A DNA stretch of 64,000 nucleotides from Bacillus sp. (in: firmicutes) (lineage in GTDB: Bacteria > Bacillota > Bacilli > Bacillales > Cytobacillaceae). Numbering within the stretch: the stretch's first letter is position 1; every line of letters starts with the position of its first letter. A program made the translations under genes and the position numbers. The DNA lies in the NCBI GenBank assembly GCA_011524525.1, contig WTKE01000096.1:1-64000 (forward strand), written 5' to 3'. Under the pieces are notes generated by a model that did no database searches, was not told the DNA's origin, and saw nothing but the letters and a program-made list of their open reading frames with translations. Shown piece by piece: positions 59,071 to 64,000 of this stretch.

Positions 59071-59334
59071 TTTATCTGTACGATATACAAATGCAAACAC
59101 TTCAGCCACTGCTTGGTACAACTCTTCTGGAATGCTGTCATTAATATTCAATTTACTTAATAACTCAATTAGCGATGGGTCTTCTTGGATTGGAATATTA
59201 TTCTCCTTTGCTTTCTCGAGAATATTATCAGCTACTATTCCTTTTCCTTTCGCAATCACCTTTGGCGCATCATTTTTCGTTGCTTCATAACTCAGAGCAA
59301 CCGCTTCTTTTCTTTTATACTTATCATTTATCAT
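59047..59334 (-). CDS. ylqH: FlhB C-terminal domain-like protein YlqH
   Basis: A 95-residue protein resembling the cytoplasmic C-terminal domain of FlhB (here KVIAKGKGIVADNILEKAKENNIPIQEDPSLIELLSKLNINDSIPEELYQAVAEVFAFVYRT). It lacks the membrane domain and has no NPTH cleavage motif. Related to FhlX-type proteins that can partly replace cleaved FlhB in some bacteria. Its ATG overlaps the ylqG stop. A role in flagellar secretion is inferred. Confidence 0.9.
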   Translation of the reverse strand: MINDKYKRKEAVALSYEATKNDAPKVIAKGKGIVADNILEKAKENNIPIQEDPSLIELLSKLNINDSIPEELYQAVAEVFAFVYRTDKEVGKSKS

Positions 59335-61088
59335 ATTTTTATATCCACTCCACTATGAGATAAGTTCAATGGATTAGAAATGATTGCTTTTTTCGTTTTG
59401 ACAACGGCTCTATCAGCCTGGGTTTGAAAGCTAACATTAGAAAGCTGGTAATCTAGCATTTGTAAGCTATCTTTTAAACTAGCTAAATAGGGCGATGAAA
59501 AGTGTTTAATCTTTTCATGATCATTGATAATCGTAATTTTCATGATTCGATTCTGAATTTGCATATCAATGATCGTTTCATTCATGTGCTCTAAATCTAA
59601 GTAGAAAAGGACACGACAATAGCTTGGGTCAATTTTTCCATTGGCATCCTTTCTACCATTCCACTGGATGGTCAGATCGGTTTGCTTATTCAATAAAACA
59701 AACGGAATCTGCATGACAATTTGCTGGACTGGAGTTGTATCCGATGACATGAGTTGTATCCCTGTTAATCGGTTCAGTAAAGCTTCTGCTGAATCCTTAA
59801 CCTTGATCGGAATATCTTCATTCAGTAACTGAATCAATAACGATTTCACATTCTCCACTTTTGCACTATCATCTGACATTTTTCCTTTTATCATATCAAA
59901 TGAATCAGACTCATGAGAAAGTCCTAGCGTTTGTACACCTGATTTTAACAATGATTTAAACTCTTCTACTGGCTCACTTTCTACCTGTGAAAATGCCGCT
60001 TGCAGCTCTAGTTTCACATCTTTAGTAAGACCGTTATTAGCATCTATTCTGTCCTTACTCACTAGGGTGGAAACCGCTTCGTCAAATGCAGGTGAATCCA
60101 TGTTTGCTGATAATATGTTGAACAATTGCTTTATCGTTTGATTGCTCACATGAGAATTCTTGATGATGCCATCGATCCAGTTTTTCAATACTGTGGATAC
60201 ACCCTCTGTATTTCCTGCTGCTCTCAGTGCCGAAACTTGTTTTGCCGTTGACTCCATTCCAGGTAGCTGAACCTGTGCTTTTCCTTCTAAAAGGCCAGTT
60301 AGCCTTTTAGAGGCTTGTTGCATAATGATTTGTTCATCCCCATTAGGTATGAAACCCATTTGCTGTAATGCTTTCAATGACTGTTGTGAGGCCAACGGGT
60401 CCTTCGACTGGATCCACCCTTTAACTATATTCTGCAGAATTTGATTAGAAAGCTTTTCTTTCCCTGTTTGAATATACGGCTCTAACGCCCCTTTTAAACG
60501 AATCCCTGCATCTGGTAGGGTATCTAGAGCGTCTAATTCATTCTTTAGAGAAGTTATGACAGCATGAAACGAAGGGCTTTTTATCGTTGAACGCACCGCA
60601 TCAAACGTCGCCTTAGTTAAAGGCAGTTCCCGACTGATCAACTGCTTTATTGCCTCTAAGTCCTCCTTCGTCATGGTTTTCCCTTGAAATAGGCTATTAG
60701 CTATAGAAATGGATTCTTTTGTGATCGGAAGCTGTTCACTTAGTAAAAAACGTAATAACGCGATACTTGTTTTGGTTTCAGGTATGGAGAACTGCTTTAA
60801 TAGTCCTTCTAAGTTGGCATGCCCTGTCCCCTTTCCTTCCGTTAGTACCTTTAGATGAACCTGCCCTTCTCCTTGTTGTACTTGAAACCAATATCGTTCC
60901 CCTGTAGAAAGTGGGATTTCTAACTGGGCGATTACCTTCTGGGAACCCACTTGTACTTCTGCAGTTTGATTAGGAAAAAGCTTCAATACCTTTCCTTGAA
61001 ATACTTGTCCAGCCCGAAAATTTTGCTTGTTTGCCTCTATTAATTCCGGCCGATTAATCATTGTTTGAACAAGATCGGCTTGTATCAA
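59331..61088 (-). CDS. ylqG: YlqG, FliK-like protein
   Basis: A 585-residue, Lys/Leu/Gln-rich protein of largely helical low conservation. Its N-terminal part has a beta-barrel-like segment (FQGKVLKLFPNQTAEVQVGSQKVIAQLEIPLSTGERYWFQVQ) and the C-terminal region (about 480-570) resembles a FliK C-terminal domain (VLFYLDLEHMNETIIDMQIQNRIMKITIIND). The start codon is TTG after GAGGAGGGG. Paired with ylqH, it is a second FliK-FlhB-like pair outside the flagellar operon. Function not known. Confidence 0.85.
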   Translation of the reverse strand: MIQADLVQTMINRPELIEANKQNFRAGQVFQGKVLKLFPNQTAEVQVGSQKVIAQLEIPLSTGERYWFQVQQGEGQVHLKVLTEGKGTGHANLEGLLKQFSIPETKTSIALLRFLLSEQLPITKESISIANSLFQGKTMTKEDLEAIKQLISRELPLTKATFDAVRSTIKSPSFHAVITSLKNELDALDTLPDAGIRLKGALEPYIQTGKEKLSNQILQNIVKGWIQSKDPLASQQSLKALQQMGFIPNGDEQIIMQQASKRLTGLLEGKAQVQLPGMESTAKQVSALRAAGNTEGVSTVLKNWIDGIIKNSHVSNQTIKQLFNILSANMDSPAFDEAVSTLVSKDRIDANNGLTKDVKLELQAAFSQVESEPVEEFKSLLKSGVQTLGLSHESDSFDMIKGKMSDDSAKVENVKSLLIQLLNEDIPIKVKDSAEALLNRLTGIQLMSSDTTPVQQIVMQIPFVLLNKQTDLTIQWNGRKDANGKIDPSYCRVLFYLDLEHMNETIIDMQIQNRIMKITIINDHEKIKHFSSPYLASLKDSLQMLDYQLSNVSFQTQADRAVVKTKKAIISNPLNLSHSGVDIKI

Positions 61089-61109
61089 GTGAGTCCCCTC
61101 CTCTCTATT

Positions 61110-61883
61110 TTATCGATTGTTTAACTCTTTAACTGGTGCGAATGATCTCCTATGATACGGAGTGGCCCCGTAAAGTTGTAACGCTTCAATATGTTCCTTT
61201 GTGCCGTACCCCATATTTTGTTCAAATCGGTATTCTGGGTAACTTAGGGCGATCTCTTTCATTATCCGATCTCTTGTAACTTTTGCGATGATGCTTGCTG
61301 CTGCAATAGAGATACTTTTACTATCTCCTTTAATAATGGCTTCTGATGGGATTGGTGTTGTTAGCTTCATAGCATCCACTAATAGAAAATCAGGACTGAT
61401 ATGTAATTCGTTCAAGGCTGCATACATCGCCTTTTTAGTTGCCTCATAAATATTGATTTCATCAATTTCCTTTGCTTCTATAATTCCTACACCGATGGAG
61501 ACAGCAGCTTTCCAGATTAATTCATAAAGCTCTTCACGCTTGGTTTCCGACAGCTTTTTTGAATCATCAATTCCCAAAATCTGAAAGTCATCTGGTAAAA
61601 TAACTGCCGCAGCAACGACTGGACCTGCGAGCGGGCCTCTTCCGACCTCATCGATTCCGGCGATATAAGTAAAACCTTGGCTTTTATATAATCTCTCATA
61701 TTCACTCATTGTGATCAGCTTTTGCCTAGCTCTTTCAAGCAACTCTTTTTTTCGCATCCACTTACTTACTAAATGCTGCACGCCTTTTCTACTATCATTT
61801 TGAATATCGATAAGAAAAGGGTCTTTGACATCCTCAACATTTTCTAACTTTAACTGAATTTCATCAATCGTTAATCTGCTCAA
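61110..61883 (-). CDS. rnhB: Ribonuclease HII
   Basis: Removes ribonucleotides from RNA-DNA hybrids. The 257-residue enzyme has an N-terminal substrate-binding domain of Bacillus type, then the catalytic GIDEVGRGPLAGPVVAAAVIL (DEDD Asp/Glu), DSKKLSETKR, DFLLVDAMKL and ASIIAKVTRD. The start codon is TTG. It follows the promoter at 61905-61933. Confidence 0.96.
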   Translation of the reverse strand: MSRLTIDEIQLKLENVEDVKDPFLIDIQNDSRKGVQHLVSKWMRKKELLERARQKLITMSEYERLYKSQGFTYIAGIDEVGRGPLAGPVVAAAVILPDDFQILGIDDSKKLSETKREELYELIWKAAVSIGVGIIEAKEIDEINIYEATKKAMYAALNELHISPDFLLVDAMKLTTPIPSEAIIKGDSKSISIAAASIIAKVTRDRIMKEIALSYPEYRFEQNMGYGTKEHIEALQLYGATPYHRRSFAPVKELNNR

Positions 61884-61904
61884 AACAAGTACGTCCCTTC
61901 AATA

Positions 61905-61933
61905 CTTATATCTAGTATATCGGCATATTTCAA
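61905..61933 (-). promoter_or_regulatory. SigA-type promoter of rnhB-ylqG-ylqH
   Basis: Minus strand TTGAAA (61928-61933), 17-nt spacer, TATAAG (61905-61910). It begins 4 nt after the rbgA terminator hairpin. The predicted leader is very short, about 15-20 nt. An exact SigD-type GCCGATAT lies inside the spacer (61917-61924). Confidence 0.6.
61917..61924 (-). promoter_or_regulatory. SigD-type -10 element (GCCGATAT)
   Basis: Exact match to the SigD -10 consensus GCCGATAT on the minus strand, about 35 nt before rnhB. The -35 expected 14-16 nt upstream is poor (TTTA instead of TAAA), so activity is uncertain. Confidence 0.4.
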
Positions 61934-61965
61934 AAAAAATAAAGCCTTCCTCGAAAAGAAGGCTT
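61932..61965 (-). terminator. Intrinsic terminator after rbgA
   Basis: AAGCCTTC/GAAGGCTT stem (61942-61949 with 61958-61965), 8-nt loop, then A plus eight U on the minus strand. It starts 6 nt after the rbgA stop. Confidence 0.9.
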
Positions 61966-61970
61966 CCCAT

Positions 61971-62846
61971 TTACTCTTCTATATCACTTGTAACAAGGTC
62001 AGATGGTCTTTCTAACGTCATAGGACCAAATAGCTCGGAGCGAAACTCTCGGATGACTAACTCAGCTACTTTGTCATAGTCTACCTCGCCACCGCCCATT
62101 AGACAGCCTCTACGCTTTCCGATTTCATCAAAGAACTCTACAATATCCTCTGGAATATATTCAAGCTGAAAGCGTTCCTTTAAGCGTTCAGGATATTCTC
62201 GCTCTAAAAAGCGAAGAGCATAAACACAAATATCTTGTAAATTAAGAATGGCATCTTTAATTGCCCCTGTTAATGCAAGCTTTGAGCCTACTTCTTGATC
62301 CTCAAATTTTGGCCATAATATTCCTGGTGTATCTAATAGCTCTAACTCCTTGCCTACTTTGATCCACTGCTGAGCTTTCGTTACCCCAGGTGTATTGCCC
62401 GTTTTTGCGATATTCTTTTTCGCTAGTCGATTAATTAGCGTCGATTTCCCTGCATTCGGGATCCCAACGATCATCGCTCGAATGGCTCGAGGTTTGACAA
62501 CCCCTTTTGCTCTCATGCGATCAAATTTTTCTTTTAAGATTAATTCAGATGCGGAGACTATTTCTTTCATTCCCACACCTGCTTGAGAATTAATCGCAAG
62601 TGCCTTGATACCTTTTTCTCCAAAAAATTGAATCCATTCCTTCGTAATTCTTGGATCTGCCATATCCGCCTTATTTAACAGCACTAACCTTGGCTTGTGC
62701 TGAATAATTTCATCTATCATTGGATTTCTAGAAGAATACGGTATTCTTGCATCCACTAATTCGAATATGATGTCAACAAGTTTTAGCTTTTCCGTGACCT
62801 GCCTGCGCGCTTTCGCCATATGCCCCGGAAACCACTGAATCGTCAT
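61971..62846 (-). CDS. rbgA: 50S assembly GTPase RbgA (YlqF)
   Basis: A 291-residue circularly permuted GTPase needed for late 50S maturation. The motif order is permuted: G4 (LNKADM), then G1 ([10 protein letters not shown], about 125), G3 (DTPGILWP). The N-terminus [17 protein letters not shown] and the C-terminal ANTAR-like RNA-binding domain are typical. It lies 16 nt after lepB. Confidence 0.97.
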   Translation of the reverse strand: MTIQWFPGHMAKARRQVTEKLKLVDIIFELVDARIPYSSRNPMIDEIIQHKPRLVLLNKADMADPRITKEWIQFFGEKGIKALAINSQAGVGMKEIVSASELILKEKFDRMRAKGVVKPRAIRAMIVGIPNAGKSTLINRLAKKNIAKTGNTPGVTKAQQWIKVGKELELLDTPGILWPKFEDQEVGSKLALTGAIKDAILNLQDICVYALRFLEREYPERLKERFQLEYIPEDIVEFFDEIGKRRGCLMGGGEVDYDKVAELVIREFRSELFGPMTLERPSDLVTSDIEE

Positions 62847-62862
62847 GGGTGCAGCCCTCCTT

Positions 62863-63414
62863 CTATTTTACAATTTTCACGTCTTCAATCGGCCAGTAAA
62901 TCACGCTCGTATTTCCTAGCACCTTCTCCATTGGGACGGTTCCAATATGACGACTGTCCTTACTGAATCGTCTGTTATCTCCCATCACAAATAGGTGTCC
63001 GTCAGGAACGGTTTCTTGGCCAATAATTTCTTCTAATGTAAATGGCTCAGTTAAAGGGCCATCTACTACTTGCTCTTTAAATTCATCAAGATACGGCTCC
63101 TCATAAGCTTTCCCATTTACATAGAGTGTATCATCCTTGTATTCAATTTTATCTCCTGGTAAACCAATTACTCTTTTTATGTAGTCTTTATTTTCAGGGG
63201 CATGAAACACGATAATATCAAAACGTTCTGGTTCCCCAATTTGATAACTAAATTTATTAACGATCATACGGTCTTGATCATGTAATGTTGGCATCATGGA
63301 TAGCCCATCCACTACTATCGGTGCAAATAAGAAATATCGAATAATTGCTGCTAGTAACACCGCAATGATTAGTGCCTTTGTCCATTCCCATAGTTCATTT
63401 TTGCTCTTTGCCAT
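62863..63414 (-). CDS. lepB: Type I signal peptidase
   Basis: A 183-residue membrane serine peptidase that cleaves Sec/Tat signal peptides. It has one N-terminal membrane helix (about 10-30), catalytic Ser39 in DGLSMMPTL, Lys in [11 protein letters not shown] (about 80), and [11 protein letters not shown]. The ATG at 63414 is preferred over an upstream GTG. Located between rplS and rbgA, an arrangement seen in many Bacilli but not B. subtilis. Several sip-type paralogs are usual; this is the short, single-helix type. Confidence 0.95.
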   Translation of the reverse strand: MAKSKNELWEWTKALIIAVLLAAIIRYFLFAPIVVDGLSMMPTLHDQDRMIVNKFSYQIGEPERFDIIVFHAPENKDYIKRVIGLPGDKIEYKDDTLYVNGKAYEEPYLDEFKEQVVDGPLTEPFTLEEIIGQETVPDGHLFVMGDNRRFSKDSRHIGTVPMEKVLGNTSVIYWPIEDVKIVK

Positions 63415-63487
63415 AACAAATCCCACCAATCACTGTTCTTTTCGTTTATTTTCCGCCATTCAGCTTTATTTTACAGTATCGGTATTT

Positions 63488-63493
63488 ATTATA
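63488..63493 (-). promoter_or_regulatory. Putative -10 element for lepB
   Basis: A perfect TATAAT on the minus strand about 75 nt upstream of lepB, after the rplS terminator. No convincing -35 is visible 16-18 nt away. Taken with the upstream terminator it supports a separate lepB-rbgA transcript. Confidence 0.45.
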
Positions 63494-63520
63494 CACGTAA
63501 TAACTCCTAGATAGACTACG

Positions 63521-63549
63521 AAAAAGGAGCTTGTATGACAAGCTCCTTT
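63521..63549 (-). terminator. Intrinsic terminator after rplS
   Basis: A perfect 12-bp stem AAAGGAGCTTGT/ACAAGCTCCTTT (63523-63534 with 63538-63549), 3-nt loop, then U residues. It ends the rplS transcript before lepB. Confidence 0.92.
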
Positions 63550-63600
63550 CGCATTTGTCCAGCAATTGTCCATTTAACATGAAACAGTCGCTTTTCTTTT

Positions 63601-63945
63601 TTATCGGATTTCTTTAATACGAGCTTTTTTACCACGTAGATTACGTAGGTAGTAAAGTTTCGCACGGCGTACTTTACCGCGACGGATTACTTCAAGCTTC
63701 GCAATTTTAGGTGTGTGTACTGGGAATGTACGCTCAACGCCTACACCATAAGAAACTTTACGTACTGTGAAAGTTTCGCTAATTCCACCACCACGACGCT
63801 TAATCACAACACCTTCATACACCTGAACACGCTCACGAGTACCCTCGATAACTTTAACGTGTACACGTACAGTATCACCAGGACGGAAAGCAGGAAGATC
63901 AGCGCGAAGTTGTTCTTTTGTGATTTCTTCGATTAATTTTTGCAT
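63601..63945 (-). CDS. rplS: Ribosomal protein L19
   Basis: A 114-residue 50S protein at the subunit interface. It has [46 protein letters not shown] and the C-terminal [23 protein letters not shown]. The ATG at 63945 follows AAGGAG; the frame is open further upstream but unsupported. The preceding operon (trmD, rimM) is outside the window. Confidence 0.98.
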   Translation of the reverse strand: MQKLIEEITKEQLRADLPAFRPGDTVRVHVKVIEGTRERVQVYEGVVIKRRGGGISETFTVRKVSYGVGVERTFPVHTPKIAKLEVIRRGKVRRAKLYYLRNLRGKKARIKEIR

Positions 63946-64000
63946 CGTTTTCAACTCCTTCCAACAGACGCTCATGCATAACTGAAGCATATACTAATTG
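63946..64000 (-). promoter_or_regulatory. Possible 3' part of an L19 leader
   Basis: The 55 nt before rplS contain ATATGC and TATGCATGAGCGT segments that can fold into small hairpins just before the ribosome-binding site. Bacilli have a structured L19 leader in this place, but only part is in the window and the resemblance is from memory. Confidence 0.3.

Overview
The window is a low-GC Firmicutes chromosome segment, almost certainly from Bacillaceae (order Bacillales) outside the B. subtilis group. Gene order and protein sequences follow the classical Bacillus rplS-sucCD-topA-codY-fla/che-rpsB-polC-nusA-rbfA block. Every gene is on the minus strand, so transcription runs from position 64000 towards position 1. 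Reading frames are intact and tightly packed. I saw no tRNA, rRNA, CRISPR array or IS element. The one mobile element is the 5' end of a group II intron at the extreme left edge.

Layout in transcription order: (a) 63945-61110: rplS (L19), lepB, rbgA and rnhB. (b) 61088-56757: ylqG and ylqH (relatives of FliK and the FlhB C-terminus), then sucC-sucD with a promoter overlapped by a consensus cre site. (c) 56679-48134: dprA, topA, trmFO, xerC, hslV, hslU, codY. (d) 48133-19421: a ~28-kb fla/che operon. It has a SigA-type promoter at 48053-48081, a ~320-nt leader, then flgB flgC fliE fliF fliG fliH fliI fliJ ylxF fliK flgD, a small flagellar operon protein, flgE swrD fliL fliM fliY cheY fliO fliP fliQ fliR flhB flhA flhF flhG cheB cheA cheW cheC cheD, a strong intrinsic terminator and a likely new promoter, then sigD, a 102-aa unknown and swrB. 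(e) 19274-16168: rpsB, tsf, pyrH, frr, separated by terminators. (f) 15888-10028: uppS cdsA dxr rasP proS (isoprenoid and phospholipid precursors, RIP protease, prolyl-tRNA synthetase). (g) 9886-5570: polC. (h) 5375-93: rimP nusA ylxR ylxQ infB ylxP rbfA, ending in an intrinsic terminator followed at once by the group II intron.

Functionally this is housekeeping (translation initiation and elongation, replication, topology, TCA, proteolysis) plus a complete flagellar export, basal-body and chemotaxis unit. The coding content is conventional. The more interesting signals are regulatory: a leader with two mutually exclusive hairpins upstream of rimP-nusA, a terminator/promoter pair insulating sigD, an exact SigD-type -10 upstream of rnhB-ylqG-ylqH, cre sites at sucCD and near topA, a strong hairpin at the swrD start, and the terminator-associated group II intron. 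No wholly new biological system is evident. Start codons were adjusted from ribosome-binding-site spacing and remembered family N-termini; many in the flagellar operon appear to be TTG or GTG.
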